From positions 1 to 34,204 of the forward strand of contig CAJYSA010000103.1 in NCBI GenBank assembly GCA_913777325.1: a stretch of 34,204 nt of DNA. The letters run 5' to 3'. This DNA is from an uncultured Sphingomonas sp. (GTDB lineage Bacteria; Pseudomonadota; Alphaproteobacteria; Sphingomonadales; Sphingomonadaceae). Each line of letters opens with the position of its first letter. The stretch's first letter is position 1. Positions 1 through 7,482 of this stretch are shown piece by piece. The translations under genes were made by a program, and so were the position numbers. The notes beneath the pieces are model-generated. The model was not told the DNA's origin. It was given only the letters and a program-made list of their open reading frames with translations, and did not search any database.

Positions 1-10
1 GGCGTGGCAT
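1..10 (-). CDS. Possible start of a divergent gene cut by the left edge
   Basis: On the minus strand an ATG at 10-8 is preceded by AGGAG with an 8-nt spacer, a textbook ribosome binding site. Only three codons are inside the window, so nothing can be said about the product. A gene divergent from the formaldehyde operon would be a natural place for a regulator, but that is a guess. Confidence 0.25.
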
Positions 11-53
11 CCGGCAGTCTCCTCGTCAGCGGCGCAGGTCGCACGGCTTGTCC

Positions 54-70
54 TATTGCACCGCACAATA
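54..70. promoter_or_regulatory. Short inverted repeat upstream of the formaldehyde operon
   Basis: TATTG and CAATA form 5-bp inverted arms around a 7-nt centre, about 100 nt upstream of the alcohol dehydrogenase start and between two apparently divergent starts. It could be an operator or a promoter part. The arms are short enough to occur by chance, and I could not place convincing -35 and -10 boxes around them. Confidence 0.2.
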
Positions 71-173
71 TCGTGCTGCGATGCGGAAAGGGCAAGGCGC
101 CTGACGTTCATCTTGTGACCGTCCGCCCCCCGCGTCTAGATGGCGGCCGGTTCAGCCCAAAGGATTGCCCGCC

Positions 174-1286
174 ATGAAGACCCGTGCCGCCGTCGCCTTC
201 GAAGCGAAGAAACCGCTCGAGATCGTCGAACTGGACCTTGAGGGGCCGAAGGCGGGCGAGGTGCTGATGGAGATCATGGCGACCGGCATCTGCCATACCG
301 ACGCGTACACGCTGGACGGGCTGGACAGCGAGGGGCTGTTCCCCAGCGTGCTCGGTCATGAGGGCTGCGGCGTGGTGCGAGAGGTGGGGACGGGCGTCAC
401 CATCGTGGTGCCCGGCGACCATGTCATCCCGCTCTACACCCCCGAATGCCGCCAGTGTAAGTCGTGCCTGTCGGGCAAGACCAACCTGTGCACCGCGATC
501 CGCGCGACGCAGGGCAAGGGGCTGATGCCCGACGGCACCACGCGCTTCAGCTACAAGGGGCAGCCGATCTATCATTACATGGGCTGTTCGACCTTCTCGA
601 ACTTCACCGTCCTGCCCGAGATCGCGGTGGCGAAGATCCGCGCCGACGCGCCGTTCGACACGAGCTGCTACATCGGCTGCGGCGTCACCACCGGGGTGGG
701 CGCGGTGGTGAACACCGCGAAGGTGCAGCCGGGCGAAAATATCGTCGTGTTCGGTCTGGGCGGGATCGGGCTGAACGTGATCCAGGGCGCGAAGCTGGCG
801 GGCGCCGGGCGGATCATCGGCGTCGACATCAATCCGGATCGCGAGGAATGGGGGCGCCGCTTCGGCATGACGCATTTCCTGAACAGCAAGGGGCTGACCC
901 GCGAGGAGACGATCGCCAGGGTGCTCGAACTGACCGACGGCGGCGCGGACTATAGCTTCGACGCGACCGGCAATACCGAGGTGATGCGCACCGCGCTGGA
1001 GGCATGCCATCGCGGCTGGGGAACCTCGATCATCATCGGCGTCGCCGAGGCCGGCCGGGAGGTTTCGACGCGGCCGTTCCAGCTCGTGACGGGCCGCAAC
1101 TGGCGCGGCACCGCGTTCGGCGGGGCGAAGGGGCGCACCGACGTGCCGAAGATCGTCGACTGGTACATGAACGGCATGATCCAGATCGACCCGATGATCA
1201 CCCACCGGCTGACGCTGGACGAGATCAACAAGGGGTTCGACCTGATGCACGCCGGCCAGAGCATTCGCAGCGTCGTGATCTATTGA
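174..1286 (+). CDS. frmA: S-(hydroxymethyl)glutathione dehydrogenase (class III alcohol dehydrogenase)
   Basis: This 370-residue zinc enzyme oxidises S-hydroxymethylglutathione, the spontaneous adduct of formaldehyde and glutathione, to S-formylglutathione using NAD+ in the cytoplasm. Catalytic-zinc residues are visible at Cys40 and in the GHEGCG motif at 61-66. The structural zinc site is the four cysteines 92, 95, 98 and 106. The ATRATQGKG-like segment here reads AIRATQGKG and carries Arg110, the anion-binding arginine typical of class III enzymes. A GLGGIG dinucleotide-binding loop is at 194-199. Length fits the family. I chose ATG 174, which has AGGA nine bases upstream, over an in-frame TTG at 165. 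It is the first gene of an apparent operon with the VOC protein and S-formylglutathione hydrolase, which performs the next reaction. It is also known as adhC, and it can double as S-nitrosoglutathione reductase. Confidence 0.97.
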   Translation: MKTRAAVAFEAKKPLEIVELDLEGPKAGEVLMEIMATGICHTDAYTLDGLDSEGLFPSVLGHEGCGVVREVGTGVTIVVPGDHVIPLYTPECRQCKSCLSGKTNLCTAIRATQGKGLMPDGTTRFSYKGQPIYHYMGCSTFSNFTVLPEIAVAKIRADAPFDTSCYIGCGVTTGVGAVVNTAKVQPGENIVVFGLGGIGLNVIQGAKLAGAGRIIGVDINPDREEWGRRFGMTHFLNSKGLTREETIARVLELTDGGADYSFDATGNTEVMRTALEACHRGWGTSIIIGVAEAGREVSTRPFQLVTGRNWRGTAFGGAKGRTDVPKIVDWYMNGMIQIDPMITHRLTLDEINKGFDLMHAGQSIRSVVIY

Positions 1287-1300
1287 GGGGGGGACAGGCG

Positions 1301-1684
1301 ATGTTCAGTCACGTGATGGTGGGATCGAACGATCTCGCGCGGTCGAAGACGTTCTACGATGCGCTGTTCGCGGCGCTGGGCGCGCGGGCGGGCATGCAGG
1401 ACGACAAGGGGCGCGTCCTCTACATGCATGACGGCGCGCTGTTCATGATCACGGCGCCGATCGACGGGCAGCCGGCCTGCCACGCCAACGGCGGCACGAT
1501 CGGGTTCCGCATGAGCGGCCCCGAACAGGCCGATGCATGGCACCGGGCCGGGGTCGAGCATGGCGGCACCGCGATCGAGGACGCGCCGGGCGTGCGCTCC
1601 ACGCCGTTCGGCGGCCTGTATCTGGCGTATCTGCGCGATCCGGACGGCAACAAGCTGTGCGGTGCGTATCGCGTCCCGGCCTGA
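1301..1684 (+). CDS. VOC-fold (glyoxalase/dioxygenase superfamily) protein
   Basis: This 127-residue protein has the vicinal-oxygen-chelate layout: an N-terminal beta strand with His4, a DLARSKTFYDALF helix, and a C-terminal strand pair ending in DPDGNKLCGAYRV. In metal-dependent glyoxalases the last motif normally brings a glutamate a few residues after DPDGN. Here that place holds Leu-Cys-Gly, so the standard metal site looks incomplete. The gene starts 15 nt after the dehydrogenase stop and ends 29 nt before S-formylglutathione hydrolase, so it is almost certainly co-transcribed with both. Its position suggests a job with a glutathione adduct or another carbonyl, but the substrate is unknown. 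The fold call is firm; calling it a glyoxalase I would not be justified. Confidence 0.9.
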   Translation: MFSHVMVGSNDLARSKTFYDALFAALGARAGMQDDKGRVLYMHDGALFMITAPIDGQPACHANGGTIGFRMSGPEQADAWHRAGVEHGGTAIEDAPGVRSTPFGGLYLAYLRDPDGNKLCGAYRVPA

Positions 1685-1713
1685 CCGGGCGGGCGAGCGA
1701 GAAGGAACAGCCG

Positions 1714-2544
1714 ATGGAAACCGTCTCCACCGCGAAGGCGCATGGGGGCACGCAGGGCGTGTATCGCCACGCGTCCACCGCGACCGGCACCGACATGACC
1801 TTTTCGGTCTACGTCCCCGATCATGCGCCGGGCGCGATCCTGCCGGTGGTGTGGTATCTGTCCGGGCTGACGTGCACGCACGCCAATGTCACCGACAAGG
1901 GCGAGTTTCGCCGCGCCTGCGCCGAGCACGGGCTGATCTTCGTCGCGCCCGACACCAGCCCGCGCGGTGACGACGTGCCCGACCGCGATACGTGGGATCT
2001 GGGCAAGGGCGCCGGCTTCTACGTCGATGCGACCGAGGCGCCGTGGTCGCGGCATTATCGCATGTGGAGCTATGTGACCGAGGAACTGCCCGCGCTGGTC
2101 GCGGCGCATTTTCCGGTGGATGGGGCGCGTCAGTCGATCATGGGGCATTCGATGGGCGGGCACGGCGCGCTGACGGTCGCGCTGCGCCATCCGGAGCGGT
2201 TCCGCGCCGTCTCCGCCTTCGCGCCGATCGTCGCGCCGACGCAGGTGCCGTGGGGCGCCGCGCTCGACCTGTATCTGGGCGCGGATCGCGCGGCGCAGCG
2301 TCGGCACGATGCGGTCGCGCTGATCGAAGACGGCGCGCGGGTGCCCGAACTGCTGATCGATCAGGGCGATGCCGATTCGTTCCTCGCCGAACAGCTCCGC
2401 CCGGCGTTGCTGGCGCAGGCGTGCGCGGCGGCGGGAATCGACCTGACGCTCAGGATGCAGCCCGGGTACGACCACAGCTATCACTTCATCTCGACCTTCA
2501 TGGCCGATCATCTCGGGTGGCACGCGGCACGGTTGCACGCTTGA
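1714..2544 (+). CDS. fghA: S-formylglutathione hydrolase
   Basis: The 276-residue serine hydrolase of the esterase D family splits S-formylglutathione into formate and glutathione, finishing the detoxification begun by the dehydrogenase 430 nt upstream. The family hallmark LSGLTCTHANVT is present. The nucleophile is Ser146 in GHSMGG, the catalytic Asp lies in DQGDADSF (216-223) and the catalytic His is His254 in YDHSYHF. Length matches the family (about 275-280). The ATG has GAAGGA seven bases upstream. It follows the VOC gene by 29 nt. Also called frmB in enterobacteria. Confidence 0.97.
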   Translation: METVSTAKAHGGTQGVYRHASTATGTDMTFSVYVPDHAPGAILPVVWYLSGLTCTHANVTDKGEFRRACAEHGLIFVAPDTSPRGDDVPDRDTWDLGKGAGFYVDATEAPWSRHYRMWSYVTEELPALVAAHFPVDGARQSIMGHSMGGHGALTVALRHPERFRAVSAFAPIVAPTQVPWGAALDLYLGADRAAQRRHDAVALIEDGARVPELLIDQGDADSFLAEQLRPALLAQACAAAGIDLTLRMQPGYDHSYHFISTFMADHLGWHAARLHA

Positions 2545-2575
2545 CGCAGTGCGGCATGGCGGGGCATCAGCCCCC

Positions 2576-3235
2576 ATGCCCGATCATCCGCCCGCCGATC
2601 CGCACCACATGAAGCGTCGCGGAATGTTGTTCGTCCTGTCCTCTCCCTCGGGCGCGGGCAAGTCGACCATCGCGCGCAAGCTGCTGGCCTGCGAGCCGGA
2701 GTTGTCGCTATCCGTGTCGGCGACGACGCGCGCGATCCGGCGCGGCGAAGAGGACGGTCGCGACTATCATTTCGTGTCGCTCGACAAGTTTCGCGACATG
2801 GCGTCGAATCACGAGTTCCTGGAATGGGCGCACGTGTTCGATCAGCGCTACGGCACGCCCCGCGCCCCGGTCGAGGCGATGCTGTCGGCGGGCAAGGACG
2901 TGCTGTTCGACATCGACTGGCAGGGCGCGCAGCAGCTGCACCAGATCGCGGGCGGCGACGTGGTTCGCGTGTTCATCCTGCCGCCGTCGATGGAGGAGCT
3001 TCGCCGCCGGCTGGAAGGCCGCGCCACCGACGCGCAGGACATCATCGAGCGGCGCATGAGCCGCGCCGATGCCGAGATCAGCCACTGGGACGGCTACGAC
3101 TATGTGCTGGTCAACGACGATGTGGAGACGTGCTTCGGCAAGGTGCGGACGATCCTGGCGGCGGAACGGCTGAAGCGGTCGCGCCAGACCGGGTTGATCG
3201 GGTTCATTCGCAAGCTGCGCACCCCCGCCGCCTGA
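2576..3235 (+). CDS. gmk: Guanylate kinase
   Basis: The enzyme phosphorylates GMP to GDP with ATP, an essential step of guanine nucleotide synthesis. The P-loop SSPSGAGKST is near the N terminus. The GMP-binding region follows (SVSATTRAIRRGEEDGRDYHFVS is the canonical block, including the DYHF signature), then the EWAHVF and YGTP motifs and the lid with ERRM. From ATG 2576 it is 219 residues, normal for the family. A GGCGGGG lies about ten bases upstream. Other in-frame starts are GTG 2549 and ATG 2609; the last has no ribosome site but would still retain the P-loop. It starts 31 nt after fghA, and converges on the gene at 3244 with an 8-nt gap. Confidence 0.96.
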   Translation: MPDHPPADPHHMKRRGMLFVLSSPSGAGKSTIARKLLACEPELSLSVSATTRAIRRGEEDGRDYHFVSLDKFRDMASNHEFLEWAHVFDQRYGTPRAPVEAMLSAGKDVLFDIDWQGAQQLHQIAGGDVVRVFILPPSMEELRRRLEGRATDAQDIIERRMSRADAEISHWDGYDYVLVNDDVETCFGKVRTILAAERLKRSRQTGLIGFIRKLRTPAA

Positions 3236-3243
3236 CAGGGACG

Positions 3244-3696
3244 TCAGCGTCGCGCGGTCGGCTCGGTCACCGGGGTGCTGGTGCGCTCCTCCGACAGCAG
3301 GCGGATCACCATCGCTTCCTCCGCCAGCCGCGCGCGGATCGCGGCACGAATCTCCCCGGCGCGCACGCGATATTCCGGCCAGTTGGTCGCCAGCGTCTCC
3401 GCCGACCATTGCGCGTTGAAGGCCGAGATACGCTGGCGATAGCTGGGGGTCGTGTCCTTCAGCCGTCGCAAGCGCCGGGCCGCCTCGCCGGTGGCCAGGC
3501 GCTCCGCCTGCGGCAACACCTCCTCGATCAGATACTCCATCCGCTGCCTGCTGGCGTCGGCGATGCGCCAGCGCACCCGCGCCAGCGCCGGCAGGTCGGG
3601 AGCGGCGTCGCGGCACAGCACCTCATGCTCGCGCATCGCCGCCAACAATGCCGCCGTGCGTTGCTGCATCTCCGGCCACATCGCCATCTCCCGCAC
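3244..3696 (-). CDS. Small helical protein of unknown function
   Basis: This reads as a 150-residue cytoplasmic protein from GTG 3696, which has AAGGGG seven bases upstream. In-frame ATGs at 3687 and 3681 are alternatives; the latter also has a well-spaced GGGAG. The sequence is rich in Arg, Ala and Glu, and looks like four or five amphipathic helices with no signal peptide, no membrane segment and no cysteine pair. I recognise no domain. The codon pattern matches the neighbours and the frame is long enough to be real. It lies 68 nt downstream of the ATP12 gene on the same strand, so it may be the last gene of that operon. Confidence 0.7.
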   Translation of the reverse strand: MREMAMWPEMQQRTAALLAAMREHEVLCRDAAPDLPALARVRWRIADASRQRMEYLIEEVLPQAERLATGEAARRLRRLKDTTPSYRQRISAFNAQWSAETLATNWPEYRVRAGEIRAAIRARLAEEAMVIRLLSEERTSTPVTEPTARR

Positions 3697-3764
3697 GCTG
3701 AGACCCCTTCGACCGGGTCGGGAAAACCGTTCGGAATGGATGCTAATTCCAGCGGGTTAATAAC

Positions 3765-4463
3765 CTATTTTGGTCCATCTTCGGTGAGGGTGGCGAGAAA
3801 GCGGGCGCCCGCGTCGTAATCACGCCGCTTCCCGACGCGGGCCTGTGCGGCCAGTTCGTCCTCGCCCCAGCGTTCGGTCTGCCAGTCCTCGTCGAGCATC
3901 GCGGCGTCCCACAAGCGATCGGCATCGATCGCCTGTTCGGCCAGCGCCAGCGCACCGACCAGCGTGCCAGTGAGCGTGACCAGCGGCGACAGCGCGGCGA
4001 GGCGGAAGGCGTCGCGACTCGCCACCGCCTCGCCCAGCCGCGCGATCGTGGCGGGCGGCTGCGCGCGATGCATGATCCCGGCGACGACCTCGAAATGGAC
4101 ATCGAAGCGCGTGCGCGCCCAGTCGAGCAGCGGATCCCATGCCGCCGCCTGTCGCGCCACCAGTTCGATGGGGCCATCGGCGCGGTAGCAGAGCAGGTCG
4201 CTTTCGGCATAGCGCGCCAGCCCGGCGGCGAAAGCGGCGGGGGCGGGCGCGATCCGGTCGATCGCGGCATTGGCCAGCCCGGTCATCGGCATCGCGCGCG
4301 GATCGATCGTCTCGCCCACCGCGCGCCACTCGTCGGCGATCGCCTCCGCCAGCGCGTGGGTCGGCACCGCCAGCGCGGCGCGGCCCGGCGTGCGCACGGG
4401 CCGATCGTCGAGCCGGATCGCGCGATCGGCGTCGACGGTCACCTGCGTCCAGAATCTCTTCAC
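3765..4463 (-). CDS. ATP12-family F1-ATPase assembly chaperone
   Basis: The 232-residue protein matches the ATP12 family, which in mitochondria and alphaproteobacteria binds the F1 alpha subunit before ring assembly. Family features seen are the start KRFWTQVTV, the RLDDRPVRTPGR block, the EWRA segment with the downstream MPMTGLANAAIDR, the ESDLLCYRA motif, FEVVAGIMH, and the C-terminal WGEDELA. I took GTG 4463 as start because GGAG lies nine bases upstream and because its GTGA overlaps the stop of the gene before it. The gene is the third of an overlapping set after a HAD phosphatase and a tiny membrane protein; HAD next to ATP12 is a pairing I recall from other alphaproteobacteria. Confidence 0.92.
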   Translation of the reverse strand: MKRFWTQVTVDADRAIRLDDRPVRTPGRAALAVPTHALAEAIADEWRAVGETIDPRAMPMTGLANAAIDRIAPAPAAFAAGLARYAESDLLCYRADGPIELVARQAAAWDPLLDWARTRFDVHFEVVAGIMHRAQPPATIARLGEAVASRDAFRLAALSPLVTLTGTLVGALALAEQAIDADRLWDAAMLDEDWQTERWGEDELAAQARVGKRRDYDAGARFLATLTEDGPK

Positions 4464-4669
4464 TTCGGGCTTCTCCAGCGTCGCGCCAGCGCGCGGGGAA
4501 CGATGGCCAGCATCCACAGCGCGCTGAGGACGATCGCGGCCCCCAGCACGCGCGGCCCCCATTCGTGCGCGCGTCCGAGCAGGACGACGCCGAACACCGC
4601 GCCGGCGGTGGCGGCCAGCCGCACCGCGACGATCGCGCCCCAGCGGCGACGCGCGGGATCCTCGGTCAT
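4460..4669 (-). CDS. Tiny two-helix membrane protein between HAD and ATP12 genes
   Basis: This 69-residue protein begins MTEDPARRRWG and has two hydrophobic stretches, about 12-31 (AIVAVRLAATAGAVFGVVLL) and 40-56, then a basic C terminus (RALARRWRSPK). It is therefore a probable inner-membrane hairpin. Its ATG overlaps the HAD stop (ATGA, 4666-4669) and its own stop overlaps the ATP12 start (GTGA, 4460-4463), so translation of all three is likely coupled. The double overlap is strong evidence that it is a true gene. I do not recognise the family. Partnership with F-ATPase assembly is only a positional inference. Confidence 0.8.
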   Translation of the reverse strand: MTEDPARRRWGAIVAVRLAATAGAVFGVVLLGRAHEWGPRVLGAAIVLSALWMLAIVPRALARRWRSPK

Positions 4670-5325
4670 GCCGCGACGCATCCCGCCAGGTCGGCGCAGC
4701 GATGCGCGATCGTGTCCGCGCCCGCCCGCCACAGCGCCTCCTCGCGATGATAGCCCCAGGTGACGCCCACCGCGCGGACGCCCGCGGCACGCGCCATCGC
4801 CATATCGAACGTGGTATCGCCGATCATCGCGGTCATATGGGGCAGGGCGCCGGCCCGCGCCATGGCGGCGCGCAGCATCGCCGGATCGGGCTTCGACGGA
4901 TGGCGGTCGGCGGTCTGAAGCGTCACGAAGCGATCGGCCAGTCCGTGCATCGCCAGGACATGCGCCAGCCCGCGATCGGACTTGCCCGTCGCCACGCCGA
5001 AGCGCCAGCCGTCCGCCGCCAGCGCGTCGAGCGCCGCGACCAGCCCGTCATACAACGGCTCGGCATCCAGCTCGCCATCCTCGCGCATCCCGCGAAAGAT
5101 CGCCTTGTACGTGTCGGCCAGCGCCACATGCGTGGCGGGCGGCAGCGCGGGGGCGAGCAACGCCATCGCCTCGACCAGGCTGAGGCCGACGATCGCGCGG
5201 ATCGCCGGGCGCGGCGGGGCCGGCAGGCCAAGCGCGGCGAACGCACGCTCCATCGCGGCGCAGATGTTGGCCTGGCTGTCGACGAGCGTGCCGTCGCAAT
5301 CGAAGACGGCGAGTCGGATGGACAT
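4666..5325 (-). CDS. HAD-superfamily phosphatase (phosphoglycolate phosphatase-like)
   Basis: A 219-residue HAD hydrolase with all four motifs: I, FDCDGTLVDS at 8-17 with the nucleophile Asp and the acid/base Asp; II, the Thr of ATGKSD; III, the Lys of SKPDPAM; and IV, GDTTFDMAMA. The helical cap between motifs I and II (GLSLVEAMALLAP) is the type C1 cap of the Gph/PGMB group. Likely substrates are small phosphate esters such as 2-phosphoglycolate; the exact one cannot be read from sequence. It is the first gene of the overlapping three-gene set ending in ATP12. The promoter must lie in 5326-5468, shared with the divergent small membrane gene. Confidence 0.9.
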   Translation of the reverse strand: MSIRLAVFDCDGTLVDSQANICAAMERAFAALGLPAPPRPAIRAIVGLSLVEAMALLAPALPPATHVALADTYKAIFRGMREDGELDAEPLYDGLVAALDALAADGWRFGVATGKSDRGLAHVLAMHGLADRFVTLQTADRHPSKPDPAMLRAAMARAGALPHMTAMIGDTTFDMAMARAAGVRAVGVTWGYHREEALWRAGADTIAHRCADLAGCVAA

Positions 5326-5468
5326 AGACGTCTGTTAGTCGGCGAAGCGTGGGAGGCAAGCGGCGAGGCGCGCGTTAACGACTTCGTGACGGACGCCCGA
5401 TATGGTTAATCGCGCACGGACGCCGGGGGGCGTTTGTCGTGGACTGTCGTGGAGCCGAGGGGCGGGTA

Positions 5469-5675
5469 ATGATCGAAGCCGTTGCACTGACATATGGAAT
5501 GCTGCTGAGTTTCGTGCTGACGGGCGCATCGCGCAATCGCAAGCTGGAACGCGCCAATCCGCCGGTCCTGCTGTACGTCGGCTATGTGCTGTTCGGGATC
5601 ACCTGTTCGGTGGCGGTGATGGCGGCGACCTATGCCGCGTGGGGCGTGGTGACGGACGCGGCCACCGCGATCTGA
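5469..5675 (+). CDS. Small membrane protein of unknown function
   Basis: From ATG 5469, which has GAGG eight bases upstream, the product is 68 residues with two hydrophobic segments (about 6-18 and 31-56) separated by the basic-polar stretch SRNRKLERANP. A GTG start at 5439 would add ten polar residues and has no comparable ribosome site. It is probably an inner-membrane hairpin. No family is recognised. It stands alone, divergent from the HAD gene and convergent with pheA. Confidence 0.65.
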   Translation: MIEAVALTYGMLLSFVLTGASRNRKLERANPPVLLYVGYVLFGITCSVAVMAATYAAWGVVTDAATAI

Positions 5676-5694
5676 CGCCGATGGCGGGGCGGGT

Positions 5695-5713
5695 GCGCGG
5701 CGGTCAGCCGCGC
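5695..5713. terminator. GC-rich hairpin at the pheA stop
   Basis: Arms GCGCGGC and GCCGCGC pair perfectly over seven bases around a 5-nt loop. The loop contains the pheA stop codon (5704-5706, minus strand). It lies 20 nt after the small membrane gene. There is no real T-run, so termination is weakly supported. Confidence 0.3.
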
Positions 5714-6594
5714 TTGCGCGCCTGCGCATAGGTGCCCAGCACGCGCACCCTTTTGGTGTGGAAGCCCAGCTCTTCCATCGCGCGGTCGAACGCGGGATCG
5801 CCCGGTCGCCCTTCGACATCGCAATAGAATTCGGTCGCGGCGAAGCTGCCGCCGCGCTGGTAGCTTTCCAGCTTCGTCATGTTGACGCCGTTGGTGGCGA
5901 ACCCGCCCATCGCCTTGTAAAGCGCGGCGGGAACGTTCTTCACCTCGAAGATGAAGGTCGTCATCCACGGACCGTCGCCCATCAGCGGTCGCGCGCCGCG
6001 CGCGAGCGTGACGAAACGCGTGGTATTGTGTTCCGCGTCCGCGATATCGGTCGCCAGCAGGTCCAGCCCATAGATCGCCGCCGCGCCGGGTGGCGCGAGC
6101 GCGGCGATCGCGGGATCGCGCGCCTCCGCCACCATCGCGGCGGCACCGGCGGTGTCGGGATAGTTGACCGGCGCGATTCCGTGCGCCTTCAGCCAGTGGC
6201 GGCATTGGCCCAGCGCCTGCGGGTGGCTCATCGCCTGGCGCACGCCGTCGCGCGGGCCGCAGCCGATCAGCGCATGGCGGATCGGCAGGAAATGCTCGCC
6301 GGTGATGACCAGCCCGGATTCGGGCAGCAGGAAATGCATGTCCGCCACGCGCCCGTGCAGCGAATTCTCGATCGGGATGATGGCGCAGTCCGCCGCGCCC
6401 GTCTTCACCGCATCCAGCGCATCCTCGAAACTGAAGCACGGCAGCGGCAGCGCGTCGGGGAACGCCTCCTGCACCGCGACATGGCTGTTGGCGCCCGGCG
6501 CGCCCTGAAACGCCACGGCGCGTTCCGGCGCGGCGGCGGCGGCGGCGGCCATGGCGGATACGATCGGGCGGGCAGGGGCGGCGTAACTTTGCAT
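5704..6594 (-). CDS. pheA: Prephenate dehydratase
   Basis: This monofunctional prephenate dehydratase converts prephenate to phenylpyruvate in phenylalanine synthesis. The catalytic domain spans about residues 26-195: FQGAPGANSH at the start, the IPIENSLHGRV block, and the TRF motif with the catalytic Thr in HNTTRFV. A C-terminal ACT domain follows (about 213-285: TTFIFEVKNVPAALYKAM and the ESYQ segment, the usual phenylalanine-binding region), so feedback inhibition by phenylalanine is expected. It lacks a chorismate mutase domain. The start is uncertain: ATG 6594 adds an Ala-rich leader, ATG 6552 begins closer to the conserved core, and neither has a strong ribosome site. It is divergent from the cytochrome c gene. 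Confidence 0.95.
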   Translation of the reverse strand: MQSYAAPARPIVSAMAAAAAAAPERAVAFQGAPGANSHVAVQEAFPDALPLPCFSFEDALDAVKTGAADCAIIPIENSLHGRVADMHFLLPESGLVITGEHFLPIRHALIGCGPRDGVRQAMSHPQALGQCRHWLKAHGIAPVNYPDTAGAAAMVAEARDPAIAALAPPGAAAIYGLDLLATDIADAEHNTTRFVTLARGARPLMGDGPWMTTFIFEVKNVPAALYKAMGGFATNGVNMTKLESYQRGGSFAATEFYCDVEGRPGDPAFDRAMEELGFHTKRVRVLGTYAQARKRG

Positions 6595-6635
6595 GGCTGT
6601 CGCGCCTAGAAGAGCGCGCCCCCCCGCTCAAGCGC

Positions 6636-6663
6636 TTGCGATGCGCGGCACCCCTTTCTATGG
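6636..6663 (+). promoter_or_regulatory. Candidate sigma-70 promoter for the cytochrome c gene
   Basis: TTGCGA (6636-6641) and CTATGG (6658-6663) are separated by 16 nt, 31 nt ahead of the cytochrome c ATG. The -35 overlaps a 10-bp palindrome CAAGCGCTTG (6629-6638). Both boxes are only partial matches. Confidence 0.3.
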
Positions 6664-6693
6664 AACGTGAAGGAAGAGGGGCGAAACCGCGAC

Positions 6694-7392
6694 ATGGACG
6701 ATCGGACCAACACGATTTTCGGCTGGGCGCTGGCGGCGGCGGGCACGGCCTTGGGGCTGTCGATCGCCGGCGGGATGCTGTTCCACGGCGAACGCCCCGA
6801 AAAGCCGGGCTATGCGATCGAGGGCGTCGAGGAAGCCGGCGGTGCCGGCGGCGCGGCCGAGGTGCCGATCGCATCGTTGCTGGGCAAGGCCGATCCGGCC
6901 AAGGGCGCGGAAGTGTTCAAGAAGTGCGCCGCCTGTCACACGATCAACCAGGGTGGAGCGAACGGCATCGGCCCGAATCTGTACGCCACGCTGGGCGAGC
7001 CGATCGGACAGGGCAAGGGCGGTTTCGCCTTCTCCGACGCGCTCAAGAGCGTCGGCGGCAATTGGGACTTCGACAAGATGAACGCGTGGCTGACCAGCCC
7101 GCGCAAGTTCGCCAACGGCACGAAGATGACCTTCGCCGGGCTGGGCAATGCCGAGGATCGCGCCAATCTGATCGCCTATCTGAACCAGCAGGGATCGAAC
7201 CTGCCGCTTCCCGCCGCCCCGGCGGCGGGCGCGGCGCCGACCGATCCGGCGGTGGCGAACGTGACCGAGGCGACCAAGGGCGACACCGCCGACATCGCCA
7301 ACACCGGCACCCCCGCATCCGGCGCGCCGTCGATCGATCCGGCCGCGAAGGAAGACAAGGCGCTGGGCGCCACCCCGCCCGCCAAGCAATAA
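6694..7392 (+). CDS. Membrane-anchored class I cytochrome c (CycM-like)
   Basis: The 232-residue protein has an N-terminal uncleaved anchor (about residues 7-31, FGWALAAAGTALGLSIAGG), a short linker, and one class I cytochrome c domain. The haem site is Cys78-Ala-Ala-Cys81-His82 and the probable sixth ligand is Met145 in TKMTFAG. The domain is of the mitochondrial/c2 type, with GIGPNLY after the haem site. This architecture matches CycM-type cytochromes of alphaproteobacteria, which carry electrons to terminal oxidases at the periplasmic face. Residues from about 170 on form an Ala/Pro/Thr-rich tail of about 60 residues with no obvious fold. I chose ATG 6694 over GTG 6667 because the anchor begins directly after it. 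Confidence 0.93.
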   Translation: MDDRTNTIFGWALAAAGTALGLSIAGGMLFHGERPEKPGYAIEGVEEAGGAGGAAEVPIASLLGKADPAKGAEVFKKCAACHTINQGGANGIGPNLYATLGEPIGQGKGGFAFSDALKSVGGNWDFDKMNAWLTSPRKFANGTKMTFAGLGNAEDRANLIAYLNQQGSNLPLPAAPAAGAAPTDPAVANVTEATKGDTADIANTGTPASGAPSIDPAAKEDKALGATPPAKQ

Positions 7393-7400
7393 CCGTCATC

Positions 7401-7463
7401 GCGAGCGTAGCGAAGCACGCCAGGGCGGCCTGATCCGACCCTGGAGTGCTTCGCTACGCTTGC
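7401..7463. repeat. Hairpin repeat, family A, copy 1
   Basis: Two 25-nt arms (7401-7425 and 7439-7463) are inverted copies with only two mismatches; the shared core is GCGTAGCGAAGCA. The arms pair around a 13-nt loop. The element fills the gap between two convergent genes (cytochrome c and mrp). A second copy with the same core lies at 14644-14718, also between convergent genes. It resembles REP-type palindromes and would act as a bidirectional stem-loop in either transcript. Confidence 0.9.
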
Positions 7464-7482
7464 CGTGAACCGCTGAGGCCCG

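Noticed and set aside
108-1250. 380-residue minus-strand frame over the alcohol dehydrogenase gene
   Set aside because: It is the antisense shadow of a clearly recognised gene; composition is Arg/His/Asp-rich without any motif.
1004-1300. Fusion of the VOC protein with an upstream 99-residue segment
   Set aside because: That segment is the dehydrogenase gene out of frame; the VOC fold starts at ATG 1301.
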